The position numbers were made by a program, and so were the translations under genes. DNA of 64,000 bases from Lachancea kluyveri NRRL Y-12651 (lineage: Eukaryota; Ascomycota; Saccharomycetes; Saccharomycetales; Saccharomycetaceae), in the NCBI GenBank assembly GCA_000149225.2, contig CM000693.1, forward strand, positions 1 through 64,000, given 5' to 3'. Position 1 is the first letter of the stretch. Each line of letters starts with the position of its first letter. The notes under the pieces were generated by a model, which saw only the letters and a list, made by a program, of their open reading frames with translations, did no database searches and was not told the origin of the DNA. Positions 10,229-22,471 of this stretch are shown here, in pieces.

Positions 10229-11692
10229 ATGCCAACACCGGTTTTGATCGGACATTGTCCAACTAAAAGACCCAGAGATACTTACGAACCGTTACCTATT
10301 AAAAGGCAGGATAGAAAAAAGAAAAGCTTCTATTCAGGCTTTTGCACGCCAACCAAAGACTCGGTTACAACAGAGTATCCTTCGTGTAAAAGACCAAATA
10401 TATTTACCAGCGTAAAGAGGGCACTATGTCAAATGACACCGCTAAGTAGCCCTTCCAAAAAAAAGAAGTGCAGTACTGCATCTCGTAACTACCCAGGATC
10501 ACCTTTGTTACAAAAATTCTCGCTAGAAATCGAGTTTTCAGATTTGAATTTGTACAAATTACCTACGAGTGCTCTAAACTCAGGCTCTGAGTTATCCAAT
10601 GGCTGCTCCACGGCTCATCCAATCTTCGGAATCCCCGAAATTTTAGAACGTATTTTAAGGTTTCTTGACGACAGCTCTTCTGTGCCCCAAGAACGGCCAT
10701 GCCAAAGAAGAAGGCCACAGTCTCTATCACATGCAATGCTGATGTATCACGGTGACCAAGAGAAGGCGTTGGAAGTTTGGAAAGAAACCGCTGCACTAGT
10801 AAAGTCTGAAAAGCTAGGTGTTATTTTAAAAACTAAAAAAAATGGGGATTTACACAGCTGTTTGTTTGTTGATAAAGTATGGTATTCTGTGGCACACTCA
10901 ATCATAATGGAAAGAGTGTACTTCGATGATGCATCAAAATTCAAGAAGTTCGTAGCATTTTCTCAAAATGCTGAGTATAACACAAAACCTTCACTGATCG
11001 TACTACACAAGCTATCAAAACTAAAACAAGATGAAGTAGACGTGATCGCATCCAAACTGGCCTCTGCAAATTTGAAATGGCTAGAGCTATACACCTGCTC
11101 TGACGTTTTCCCCTCGTCCCTCTTTTTCGAGAAATCATTCAATTTGGAAAAGTTAATCCTGCCTGGAAATAAGCTGGTTACCGACGAGCTGCTGATAAAT
11201 ATTAGCCCAAGATTGCAAAAACTAAAGGAACTAGACTTGAGGGCATGTGATAAAGTGAGCGATAGCGGTATTGTTTCCATAGCTACGAATTGCCCGCTAC
11301 TGACTACATGCAATCTGGGCAGACATCGTAATGGACACCTGATAACCAGTATTTCCTTAGTTGCACTAGCAAGCCACAGCAATATTGAAACCATTGGTGT
11401 GGCGGGATGTGACATAACCGATGCTGGGCTTTGGGAGCTGGCTCTACTGAGAGGTCCACATATCACTAGACTATCCCTAAACAATTGCGCTTTACTGACA
11501 AATCATTCTATACCTGCATTGCTTTCCACAAATAGTTTTCCTCATTTGTCTGTTTTGGAGATCAGAAACATACCTAAAATAAGTGACGTGAAGCCAATCA
11601 TTTTTTACAAAAGATGGAAACACTCGCGTGGCGTTGCTGTCCTAGTTGAAGGTTGTGAGAGGCTCGAGAGACTGCTAAAGAGTGAAGAGTAG
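10229..11692 (+). CDS. AMN1: AMN1-like leucine-rich-repeat protein, copy B
   Basis: Second tandem homologue of Amn1, 487 residues from the ATG at 10229; the same frame is open from an ATG at 10100, but only the part from 10229 aligns with copy A and begins with the conserved KRPRD region. Layout as in copy A: basic disordered N-terminus, the IPEILE and PCQRRRPQS block, MLMYHGDQEKALEVWKE, then leucine-rich repeats with ELDLRACDKVSD (Asp336). It ends with the fuller C-terminus GCERLERLLKSEE, which matches the CERI..LI..EE ending of S. cerevisiae Amn1, so this is the more complete copy. Differences from copy A are spread along the protein and both frames are open, suggesting both were kept under selection for some time. 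Expected role: mitotic-exit antagonist and cell-separation control. Confidence 0.9.
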   Translation: MPTPVLIGHCPTKRPRDTYEPLPIKRQDRKKKSFYSGFCTPTKDSVTTEYPSCKRPNIFTSVKRALCQMTPLSSPSKKKKCSTASRNYPGSPLLQKFSLEIEFSDLNLYKLPTSALNSGSELSNGCSTAHPIFGIPEILERILRFLDDSSSVPQERPCQRRRPQSLSHAMLMYHGDQEKALEVWKETAALVKSEKLGVILKTKKNGDLHSCLFVDKVWYSVAHSIIMERVYFDDASKFKKFVAFSQNAEYNTKPSLIVLHKLSKLKQDEVDVIASKLASANLKWLELYTCSDVFPSSLFFEKSFNLEKLILPGNKLVTDELLINISPRLQKLKELDLRACDKVSDSGIVSIATNCPLLTTCNLGRHRNGHLITSISLVALASHSNIETIGVAGCDITDAGLWELALLRGPHITRLSLNNCALLTNHSIPALLSTNSFPHLSVLEIRNIPKISDVKPIIFYKRWKHSRGVAVLVEGCERLERLLKSEE

Positions 11693-13259
11693 GAAAGAGC
11701 AAAACAAAACGAAAAAAGAGCGATCAGAGTAAAAAAGACGTTGACTGAAATAGTAAGGGAAACAGGTTTGTACAAACAATGATAGGTACTATATATTTTT
11801 AGGCTTTTATTATCAGGGCATATGATATAAATGACTTTATGAAAGTTTTGTTGAAGAAACCCTCTCTCAGAGTGTATTTAAAGCTCTAAAGGGTGTTTTT
11901 CCTACTTACCATCTTAGTCTTAAACTCAAATTTCCCTAAAATATGAACTGTAAAAGGTGAATTGATCACGGAACATAAAAGCCAAAAATATTCGCGTACT
12001 TTCACATACCTTCTTATGGCAGTGCTTTGTGATTACACAGATTAGAGGCTGGTTATTGAAACAACTAAATGAAGACAGGTAATACTGACCGTAAAAAATA
12101 TTTCATTCCTCGTAGGCTATCGCATAGTATCACATGGAAAGAGTATGGCTATATTGCTTTGGGGTGAGGGCTGTAATTTATAAAGCTTGAAGGGGCCACA
12201 AGAGAGCAGTAAAACCATTAGAAAGAGATTGTGCCGGAGACATTGTTAGCTAGTAATAGTTATGGCATATTCTAAAGAAACGGATAGCAGAAAAATCACT
12301 TGACTAGTCCGTGCAGTAACATTATTGCAAGTAGTGTTTTAATCAAAATAGCATAAGACTCATATAGTGACCGGAAAGTACAGTATATCAAGCATATTTC
12401 TCTAGGGCTATCCTGCCGGTGAGGTAATAGCTATGGGTTGCACTTTCGAGTCTTTTTCATCCTATTGTACTATCTTTATTTCTGAATTCATGAGTACTCG
12501 CCTAAACTAAGCTGGAAAAGTCAGATTTATATAGGATAGTACTTTTTTTTGACATGTAATTTGATTTCACCTTTGTGATAGTATACAAGCTTCTATCACG
12601 TTTGTTTCAAGGCATATCGGAAACTCTTTAGTAGTTGAACCAATTTTAAGCCATAAAATTTATAATGTTTCACCTCACTATTAGTATTCTAGCCATAGGA
12701 AATTGAAAACGTATTTAGTCTTGAACAGTTACGTTCTACGGACAATGGGTTGGACTGGTCTTTCACTGAAAGTCTGTATTTATTGATTGGAAAAAGCTTA
12801 CGACCTTGAAAATTTTCTAACGTTGGGTTATAAGGTTGTGACCGTTCAGGGGCAAAAGTAAAAAGAAAAAATCTTCTGTAATTTACAGGTTGTACTCTAT
12901 TCTATTAACCAACTTGATCCTAATGATTTTCAATTTGTACAGAGTGGGGTTGAAGTAAGCATTGGATTTCAAACATAATTGTTCGAAACGCCTCTATGGT
13001 CTGAAGCAGGTGTGCACAATTAGCATTTCTTTTTTCCGGGTTATAAAACAATGAATTAGCCTGTGAATTGGTCTGTGACCCTATTCATGTATAGGGATAC
13101 TCATTTTTAACTCAGTTTGACAGAATCCCGTATTTGTCCTTCGTGTAATCGATAATGTATTGCGTGGTCTAACGATACGAGAGCCATGGATACCCCAAGA
13201 AACTAAGATATTCTTTACAGTTGTCATACGACTGAACATCTGCAGATAAGTTTTAGGAG
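11693..13259. other. Gene-free stretch after AMN1-B
   Basis: AT-rich with no ORF above noise on either strand and no repeat shared with the units to its left. I see nothing identifiable. Confidence 0.5.
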
Positions 13260-13529
13260 GTGTCACATACGGTTTATTTACTCAAAGACAATATACTTTG
13301 CTTTAAAGGCATGGTGCAAGGATTCGAAGCATGGGAGTGCCTTGGCATCCAAGCAGATGAGGAGTCGTCGCAACCTGTGTCTACTGCGAAAAGATTTTTA
13401 ACTAAAACGAGTTTGCACGAAATGTATCAACGCATATCACCAAGATCCATTCTGCACGGTACAAGTCTCACAGACAGCAAAGCCAGGGGAACCAACACTA
13501 GACGTGCTGGCTAAAAAAATAGATCCCTA

Positions 13530-14251
13530 CCGGTGTTCGATTCACCGATAACTGAGATCAAAAATAATGGCGGAGGTTATCTAACGATCATTCTTGTTAC
13601 AAACGCATTACTGTCTTTCCACACCGTGGACTGCACGAGCTGGAAACTGCTTAGCAATGCGATGCTTGGTTTCTTTTTGATTAAGTCCAGAAACACGATC
13701 CCTCAAAGACGGAAACAACACTCGGGCTGTTTTTGGGAGGTTCCCTTTCAGCTCTTGAAAAACTCTACTTTTCTGAACATCCAAGTAGATATATGTCCTG
13801 GTGGCAATGTTCGCTCCTACTTGGCTATTTCCGCCTTTTTTCCGCTGGACACTCTTGGTTAGCACAGAATGTCTGCTGTAGGGACATTAGAATCTTTCTA
13901 AACAGCGATGGTGAGCCTGTGAATTGCCATCTTCTAGAATTCGTAGAGTTTAGCGACAAAAAGCACACAAGTCGAAATACTTGTGTTAAAGTCAATGAAT
14001 TTCTGAACGAGTTTGGGTTTCTGCATAAAGACACGAGTATCACAGTTGACAACGCCACAAACAATATCCACGCTCACTCTCACTTGATTAGTGATCGCCT
14101 GAAGGTGGCTAGGGCTGGCGCTTTTAAGCAGCTCGACAGTGTCCGTTTGATCACACGCACAAGCCACGTATTAAGCCTGCAGTTCCGCCGCATAGCAGGA
14201 GTTGTCATAGGCAATACTATCTTTGCAGAGGCTTTTAGCAAGATAAACTAG
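13530..14251 (+). pseudogene. hAT-superfamily transposase relic
   Basis: Two overlapping + strand frames give consecutive pieces of a hAT transposase. The first (from about 13590) reads like the region before and around the first catalytic Asp: LSFHTVD, SRNTIPQ, LNIQVDI, RSYLAISA. The second (from about 13840) continues with FVEFSDKKHTSRN, then FGFLHKDTSITVDNATNN, the typical hAT second-Asp block (T.DNA.NN), and TSHVLSLQ, which corresponds to the AHVLNL motif. A frame change at about 13800-13860 separates the pieces, and no complete N-terminal BED finger or terminal inverted repeats were found. Domesticated or active hAT elements (Rover/Roamer, Kat1) are known in this yeast family. Family assignment from motifs is good; no function remains. 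Confidence 0.7.
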
Positions 14252-14929
14252 AATTGCTGAAAAACTAAAACGAACTCCCATGTTGCGGTACTAGTGCTAA
14301 GACAGCTCCCGCAATCACTCCAGAAGGCAAGGTATCGAAGTTCATTGTGGCGAAGATAAATGACAGTAAATATCCAGTTTCTGCTCCCAATATGCATCAA
14401 GCAGGTGAGAAAGATACAAAAAGAAAGAATTAATACGTAACAGTTTGCGTACAGCTGCTATAAAGCAGTGGTGCAGTCACCGTGTAGCATATCCAAACTT
14501 TCTGATTGTTTCAGTGATTTAGAACTGTAAAAATAATCTTTAAATTACTATTCGTAACTGTACACATCCGAAACCTTTGAAGAAAGACGGTCCAGTATAC
14601 CTATGCAATCACATGAGTTAGTTCGAGTATATATCTGGTATCCAAGCATTTAATCTTTTGAAAGATTTTTATCCCATTTTCAAGCTTTAAAATATACGTA
14701 GTGTAAATTTCAAAACATTTGGAGGGGCATTAATGCGAGAAAATAATCAGTTTGTATTGTTGAGTTGTGGGTTCTTCAAAGCTTTTAGACTGGCAAATAT
14801 TCCTCTGGGTAGGGCCCTTACTAAAAAAGGGCATACTCGCCATCATGCCTGCCCACACAGTAATACTCCTGTACATATGTCTAGCGGTCCCTTATCTTCG
14901 TACAAAGGTAGCATATACAGTACTTATCA

Positions 14930-15042
14930 GTACACAATCGTACCATCGTATCATCGTATCTTATCGGCACACCGTATCTTATCAACATATTGCATCTTAT
15001 CGGTACATATTCTTATCTTATCTTATCTTATCGTATATGCGT
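14930..15042. repeat. Degenerate CTTAT/CGTAT pentanucleotide-type repeat
   Basis: Imperfect ATCGTATCTTATCGGCACA-like units ending in a run of TCTTA repeats. Simple-sequence DNA; no function suggested. Confidence 0.7.
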
Positions 15043-15044
15043 CG

Positions 15045-15356
15045 AGTCAGAACATGAGCTTAAGTAATTATTGGATTATGGAGAAAAAGCTTCTTGACAG
15101 AAATGTCCATATACTTTTAGGTGAACCATCTTCACTTTTTCCGAATTTATTGGCTTTGGATGTTAGTTGTTTACACGAAACATCCACGGCATCCACACTG
15201 AGCGGGTTTCTACACTTGTTGCCAAAGGATAACCTCATTGGTTGCATTTTGATAGTGCTACTTGATGAGTTGCAAGCTCCAGATAAGTGCAAAAGATTGG
15301 GGCTTAGAGTACATTTCCCATTTTCATTCAAAAAGAACTCAGGAGAGCATTCATAA
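15045..15356 (+). pseudogene. Possible C-terminal hAT dimerisation-region relic
   Basis: An open + strand stretch contains FPNLLALDVSCLHETSTAS followed by a hydrophobic LLDEL segment. This recalls the hAT C-terminal pattern FP.L..LA..YL.IPATSA. It lies about 0.8 kb downstream of the transposase relic in the same orientation, which is consistent with the distance between these parts in a transposase. The match is short and decayed, so this is tentative. Confidence 0.35.
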
Positions 15357-15375
15357 TCTCTATCTGTACAGTAAT

Positions 15376-15956
15376 TGAGAAATGGGTGAATATTGGGACA
15401 ATTGTTGAGATTCCATTTTTGGTTAAGGCTATAATAATTGGTATATGGTTATACTAGAAGTTCTCCTTGTCTTTCTAGGAATCCAGAAAAGAGATTCGGT
15501 AACTCTATATACAATTATTTATATATCCTCTTTCCTTTTATATTTTGTTGTTCATTATCCTATTACATTATCAATCCTTGCGTTTCAGCTTCCACTAACT
15601 TAGATGACTGTTTCTCATTCTTTATGTCACCTTATTGAGAAATACGTTGATATTGGGACAATTGTTGAGATTCCATTTTTGATTAAGGCTATAATAATTG
15701 GTATATGGTTATACTAGAAGCTCTCCTCGTCTTTCTAGGAACCCAGAAAAGGGAGTCGATAACTCTATATACAAATATTCTTCCTTTTATATGTTTTGGC
15801 TCATTATCCTATTACATTATCAATCCTTGCGTCTCAGCTTCCACTAATTTAGATGACTGTTTCTCATTCTCTATGTCACCTTATAACGCCGTGTATGATA
15901 ATATACTAGTAACACGAATACTAGTCGATGGTCAATAGTTGTATTTAGTTTCAACA
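15376..15956 (-). mobile_element. Ty1/Ty2 delta-like LTR pair, remnant of one insertion
   Basis: Two LTR copies head to tail in minus orientation, 15376-15635 (shorter) and 15636-15956 (about full length), with no internal coding region. The pair is bounded on both sides by the same 5-bp target duplication GTAAT (15371-15375 and 15957-15961), so it represents one insertion event rather than two. The sequence is clearly of the S. cerevisiae Ty1/Ty2 delta type, including the terminal TGAGAAAT block and the CATTATCAATCCTTGCGT core. It is close in sequence to the solo copy at 26680-27008, so insertion was fairly recent relative to the surrounding decay. Fossil element. Confidence 0.85.
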
Positions 15957-15961
15957 GTAAT

Positions 15962-18340
15962 AGTGCCCTACAACCTTTTCAATGTCTGCATTCGCCCTTT
16001 TAATCAAGCATTGCGCATCTTGTCTTCTCTTCTTAACCTTGTACTTCAAACCGTTTATAGATTTGCCATCGCTCTCATACTGATACTCAAAGTCACTTTC
16101 TGAACATTTTTTACCCCCAAAAACCTCACTGAAATCAATGGTGTATATGTGGGCGACTTGATCTTGGGCAGCTAAAGTGAGAATGTCCCAGATAAAACAG
16201 ATGTAGAGCCGGACCCATCTTTGTTTGTCACAAAAAGATCAAACGGATATAGTTTATGCTTCAAAGCGTGTTTCCACCATGTGTATCCCTGATTCAAAGA
16301 GTAGTATGTCTCTCCTACCGGTTCTTTATCTGGTGTCAGATTACTTGGGACAGCAACGATGACGTTGCGATTGTCACCAATTGCAAATTTATCTGGGAAA
16401 TCAAAGGCTTTTGACCAGGTAGCAGCGCCATCCCTAGAAATATAGGTTTGGAGGTTCCTGTGTTCATTTTGCTAACTTGATTAAGCATGTAGGTGTTTTC
16501 TTGACCTCACAAATAGCCATATATATTATGTTGGAGTACACACTTTGGGCCCCTGCTGATAGAAGCTAAGAGCTGCTGAAAAGGTATTACACCCTTACAA
16601 TGGCTTGAAATGTATGAATTTTAAAAATTCTCCATACAAATAACGACTAAACTGGTAAGACACACTAATACAAAGACTAAAGATATAAGCTTAATTTTTA
16701 TTAAAGATGGGGTATGGATTCGTGACACATCTAAAGTCTTAATCAAAGTGTCAGTTAAAAATAATGTTTTCACGTAGCTTGAATAATCTTTGTTGGTGTT
16801 ACAATTTACTGGTTCAAGTGCTAAATTTTTAAAAATAGGAATAAGTAAACATTATACTATATCGGAGCCACTGGCAAAAATAATTGTTTGTGTAGCTTTA
16901 TCACATCTAATTATGTCTCTTCTCATATTGTATACTTTATCTTTTTCAACTCATCCACAAGTTTTGAGGGCTAGCTCATGCTCGAAGCATTCAGATAATA
17001 TGTTCTTTTTTCAAGGCTGGCTGACAAGACTGAGTTCTGCGGCTTGGTATGTAATTTACTAAGTTAGCGGTCCCGCGGGTATTGTATTCAAGTTGCAGTC
17101 CATTTGAACACTTTAAGAAGGACCAGCTGCTTGCCACAAATATTTTAATAATAATCCGCTCGAAATTGCCTGTGGTATAGCGCACATTTGGATGGTCTGT
17201 GTAAGCAAACTTTAGCTTAGTGGAGACAGATACTAAACATTATACATGTTATCAGTTATAAAATAGGAATTTTAAAGACTTGGTGTACACTTTTTAGGAG
17301 GCTCTCATCGGCATCATCTCCCAAGTTATAGTCACTTTTTTGAATGGCTTCACCTGCACCAAAATCCAGTATACTGATAGCAAATACCCTGATTCTCATT
17401 TGACTCCGCATCAGTGACTATGTTTACCATATGATAATGCGGGCTTTTTTGTTCCTAGAAATCTATCATCTTGCAGCCGCTGAAGTTGCCACGTTTAGTT
17501 GAGTTTCTACTAGGGCTTCTTTAAATGATTAAAAACGGAAAAACTCGGTGAATACTACCTTGAAACCTTTTTGGTTAGGGGAAGCAAGCTAGAAATATTG
17601 TAGTTATGTATTTTATCTTGAGGTGCACTTTTTTCAGTAATGGCCTTGGCGACAGTTTTATCTTTATAGACTCAGGCACGCAAAACCCATTTTTAAAATT
17701 AGATTACTATGCTCAAAAGAAATAATTCCATGGGAATATACTAATAATATAAAATTATTGGGCAGTAAGAACTAAAAAGACTTTTGAACCGTGATCACTG
17801 AAATACACTAGTGAATCAAGCTAGTGTAGCCACAACTCGTACAACTGATGGGGTGGTTTATAAGAGTAAACTCTATTGGCCCTTATAAGGTTATAAAATT
17901 TCTTTGTGTAGTACTAAAGAACATGCACGATTGGAATAGTCTTATCTAAGGGCAAACTCAGGGACTCTAGTATTTAACAAAAAATCAGTTTTTTAAGAGA
18001 TTTAGACGTGAGGGGGTATACTTGAAGATACTTTGATGTTGGGCCCCAACCTTCTAAAACTTTAAAAACATATTTTCCTCTACCAGTAGCACAGTAGTCG
18101 GGAAAATTATTCCAACAAATAAAAATTGAAAGGCCAACATTCAAGCAGCTTTGGTAATTTTGAAAGATGTGGCAGGGGCTGCTCCTAGCGCGTCTGCCTT
18201 TACAAGATAATAGTGCGCAAACACATTTTTGATATCCAGTCCTACCGCCTTCTGTCCCAGTATATCTGGTTGAATATACCCAAAGCTGTAGTTACCCAGC
18301 CGGCTGCATATTTGGTGCGGATCAAGACTGGAGATAAGAG
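15962..18340 (-). pseudogene. VPS10/VTH-type sortilin receptor gene relic
   Basis: Collinear minus-strand fragments resemble S. cerevisiae Pep1/Vps10 and its subtelomeric paralogues Vth1/Vth2. From N to C: about 18330-18160 (CSRLGNYSFGY, QPDILGQK), about 17400-17290 (SILDFGAGEAIQKSDY, GDDADESLL), about 16450-16190 (TYISRDGAATWSKAFDFP, FAIGDNRNVIVAVP, YYSLNQGYTWW) and about 16110-15965 (CSESDFEYQYESDGKS with a following Cys, as in the Cys-rich end of the luminal domain). Frames change and stops intervene between the pieces, so this is a dead gene. The LTR pair sits at its 3' edge. Vps10 sorts carboxypeptidase Y from Golgi to vacuole; no function is expected here. Confidence 0.72.
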
Positions 18341-21300
18341 AAGAAGTTACTACTGAAATAATGGTAAATTTTTAAAAGTACATGGAGTAATAGCGTGCAA
18401 TCTGATGGCATCTCAAAATCCCGTTAATGTTACCAAAGACCAATTTTAAGTATTAGATACTTTTTCTAGCTAAGGCTGTTCTCCGGAATATTTCTATGGG
18501 TTTTAATATCAACATAACGGTTTAAATTGAGTCCAAACGAGTATATACTTTTTAAATATTTGGTTAGGGACGAACCTATCTATAATATAAAGTAGTTTTT
18601 CTTTTTTTAGTAGCGCTGCATAGAGTGTAACATATCCAGTACTGTCATTAGCATTCAATTATTGATCAGAAACTTTGTTTAGCGGTGCCCTTTAGCACAA
18701 AAATGACCTACTTTTATTCATTTCTGCAGACTTTCTGATGACTAGCGTTACTATTTGAAACTGTACTCGAGCTTCGGCCTGATCTTTAGCACTTTGCGCA
18801 ACAGAAATCAAAACTATGTTGCAAAATATGTAGTACTTAGCAGACCTTAAAGTAGTTCAAGTGACTCTATCGTTGTATGGCAAATATTAAGAAAGGTATC
18901 CATTTCTGGAGAACGCAAAATCAGATGATCGAATTGTTGAAGTTCCCAATGCATTGTTCCACGCACATGGCCAACAAGTTAACTCGGGTAGCTTTTCTTG
19001 TTACCGGGTTACGCGAAAAAAAAAAAAGTAAGTGTTCGTATAAAGACATATTACCTACCTATTTATAAACTGTTGGTTAGAGGAATTTATAGAGTACTCT
19101 TTGGCGTAAAAAAGCAGATTGATAAATTTCAGATCATTATGTGCCATGTTCTGTCGTCACATAATATGGTGATTACTTTTTTCTTTTATGCTCCGTGTAC
19201 GATTTTCGCAAAGATACAGATATAATTAAGTGGTATCCCGTATTAAAATACTTCTCTCGGGTATTTTAACGAGTAATCGAGTATGTTACTTTTTTCCGTA
19301 ACCCAATATTTTTAGAGCTCATTGCAATGATTGGACTTGACTGTTTCGAAATTAATGATTTTAAAGCAAAATCTTAATGTTTACCTATCTTCTGGTTAGC
19401 AGTGAAGCGTACAGGAGTAGACATTAGTATATCACTCAGCTTTGCTCTTAGTTTATAGCCAAACATCATGTGTAGCAATGATTGTGGCGGTGATATGGCA
19501 ACTCTTATGGAGAATAAGTGCCTCCATTTTTAGAGCCTGAGTAATTCTTAACGTGTGCTGTTTAGCTGGAACTCTTTCACTCAAAACATTTTTTTTTCGC
19601 CAGATGTATTCGTAAATTTGTGTTATATAGCGAACGCTTGGCAGAGATGATTTAGACCAAGGAACAAATCAGATATGTCATATGAGGTACCTTATGTACC
19701 CAGATTTAAAGCAGTCTCAGAAAATTAATCAACTATTTATTTTTAGATGCCTGTTACCATTTACTAGTATATGGCTAACGTACTTGTAGCCCATTATTAG
19801 TAATAGCGATAGCTAATAAAATTGAGAAGAGCTATGATCTTTTATAATGTTGAGCGCTTAAAAATGCCTGGGCCATCTGCAGTTTACAACATGGGCTTTA
19901 AAAATAAGGCACGGCTTACCTATATAAACCTTGCTAGGCTGCACCTTCAAGCCAGACTATTTGCTATTTTTACGTGACTTTAGCCATACAGGTGATTGTG
20001 CAAATTCAGTGAAGGATTTGTTGCATTTAAAGGATACCTTGAAAACAAAAAATCACGTACCATGAAAGAGAGACGTTGCATCTAGCTAAACTAAGTGGTC
20101 ATCTTCACGGCTAAAATGGCGAGAAAAAGGAAAAACACTATGAACTACTGTCATTTGAAGGCAGGAAAGGCCGAAGAACGCTTTAAGAGATTTTAATACC
20201 TTTACCAATAAATACGATGATAAGTTATTATTGTATACTAAATATCTTTGCATAAAGAAAACACTTTATAAAAGGACAAGATGTCTTGAATCTCTTTCCA
20301 AATATACACACTAGGAGTTTACTTCTTTGCTCTGGTCATTGGCCTACTACTTTCTTATACATTAACTATGCATATTAGATCAAGTGCTTTAGAACGTGTT
20401 TTTTTATGTCTGGTTTTGACAGTAACACTTGAGCTTTTTAGAACATATGGGATGACAATCCTTAGTGCCTATCCTAAATTTATTGATATTTTGGTATCAA
20501 CTAAACGTACGGTAGGACTACGGAACACTTAAGTAAGTGTAAAAGTATATGGGAAAAATAACTATTTGAGCCACATGGTATTTTAATAGCTTTTTTGCGA
20601 TTATATAGGATTTTGCTCCAAATCGAAGACCTCTTGCCTCTAAAGCTTATAAAGAACAGTAAAGCTGTGCTCTGTTGCTTTTAATACAGTAGATACCCAA
20701 GCAGTTACAGTTTGAAAACCGGTAGTCCATTTCTTTCCGATTACAGACTTTGTGCTTTTTTATGAAAGTGGCAATAAGTTCCATTTAAAAAGGTCTCCGC
20801 ACGAAGATGAATGAATTTACTCTTAATGCCAGTCTTTATGCAAATAGCTTGGGGAAGCTCCACAATATTGTTGCCCGTACATCTATCAATAAGAGCAAAT
20901 TAAATATTTTCTATATATCATTTCCACAATGATGAGTTCAATTTTACATTAGGTACTTTAGAAACTGATAAAATTGAGTATCAGTATCGATTGAGAGATT
21001 TATATTGCTCTAATCATTTTATTCTCAAAAAGTTTAATAGCAAGAAACTTTTTGAGAAACTTTTTGATGGCGATTTTTATTTGTTGACTTCAAAAATTCC
21101 AAAGTGTTTTTAGAAGGTCTATTTACGTTAGATGTGTTCGAAATTTTATAATAGTCAGTATGAAAAGTATAGAACTTTAAACAGCATGCATTTTTCCGCC
21201 ATAATTAGGCGAAATGGAAATATTCGTTTAAGACAAAGTATGGACTAAGTAAACGGTTTTTTCCCCAATAGCTATTCAAACGGCCATTTCTTTACTCGCC

Positions 21301-22471
21301 AATTTTGCACACAAAAATCACAGCGGAAAATGTCTGCTTATAAACAATTTGAGGGAACAACTTTTTTGTGTGTATATCAACTTTTGCTTCAGAAAAGATT
21401 AGTTCAAAAGAAAGAAAAAGAGGGTATTTGGTAAGACAGACATTTGACAAAAAGAAATGAAAGCGAAAGAAAATTGAAAGGCCAGAGTCAACAGTTTTAG
21501 CTTTTGCTACACTAATAAAATCCTTCGCTACGGGTGCTCTTTTTTTGACTTAAATGAATAATAGGCCTAATGCCGTTTCCGAATTTTTTTTTTTTTTGGA
21601 AAGAATGAGTGAAAAAGAATTGCTGCGAAAAACCTGCTACAAACCGGTATAGATCCTCTGCTTGTTTTTCTTTTTTGTTTTTTCTAACTAGTCACTCAAC
21701 AATATAGTCATACTTTGTTTTTCTGTATGGAGCTACTATTATTAGTACTCGCTTTATTTTCAAAAACACTCGTGCCCTTAAATTAACAATTGAGTTGACA
21801 TAAGAAACTTTTTTATTTTTGCAGGCATCGATTCCGATCTTCCTCTCAATTTTTGGGTGGACTTATTTTCATGCATGAATACACGGGTATAGATCGCAGG
21901 AGGATTCTGGACAACGCGGGTCGGTCGCGTGTCTCAAGTGCATATTCTCTTCATGTAAATGACGATAAATGCGGCAGGCTTGAGTAAAAGTAAAAAATGA
22001 TATGGCAAATATGATCTATCACACTAAATTCTTGGAAGTCTTCTGTAGTGACACGGTTCGCAATTACTTCTGAAGAACAGTCTATTCTCAGTTACAAATT
22101 ATCGTATTTTCGTTACTATGGCAGGGCAAACGGTATGCAGATCCCAGGGAAATTTGTACATAAATCATGGAGCGAAAAAAATTGCTTCTGGGACAATATA
22201 GCTGCGTATTGATCTCTTTATTAAACATTTGTTTAGATTTCACAACTTTTCTTAGAGGTATTGCGCCCAACTCATTAAAACCCTTGAAAAGCATACTCGG
22301 GTCTCAAAAGTTTCTTATTAGTGTACACATACCTTGTTGGTAAATAGGAGAGCATTAAGTTAGCTTTAATTTAGATCTTACACACTTCGAGTGATCATGT
22401 TTGCAAGTTTAAAAAGAGCTGAAGGGTATCAAATTAGAATGGTAAAAAATTGGATTGCTACATTCTATTAA
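18341..22471. other. AT-rich gene desert
   Basis: About 4 kb without a supportable ORF on either strand. It contains two diverged copies of the motif otherwise found upstream of the AMN1 genes (18975-19013 and 19266-19312; see findings). No RNA gene, LTR or other recognisable relic was seen. Confidence 0.5.

Noticed and set aside
13531-13554. Perfect tRNA-like T arm (CGGTG stem, TTCGATT loop, CACCG stem)
   Set aside because: No A box, D arm, anticodon arm or acceptor stem at the right distances; it lies at the edge of the hAT relic, so taken as chance.
21574-21596. TTTCCGAATTTT resembling centromere element CDEIII
   Set aside because: The upstream 80-90 bases are not strongly AT-rich as CDEII must be, and no CDEI (RTCACRTG) is at the expected distance.
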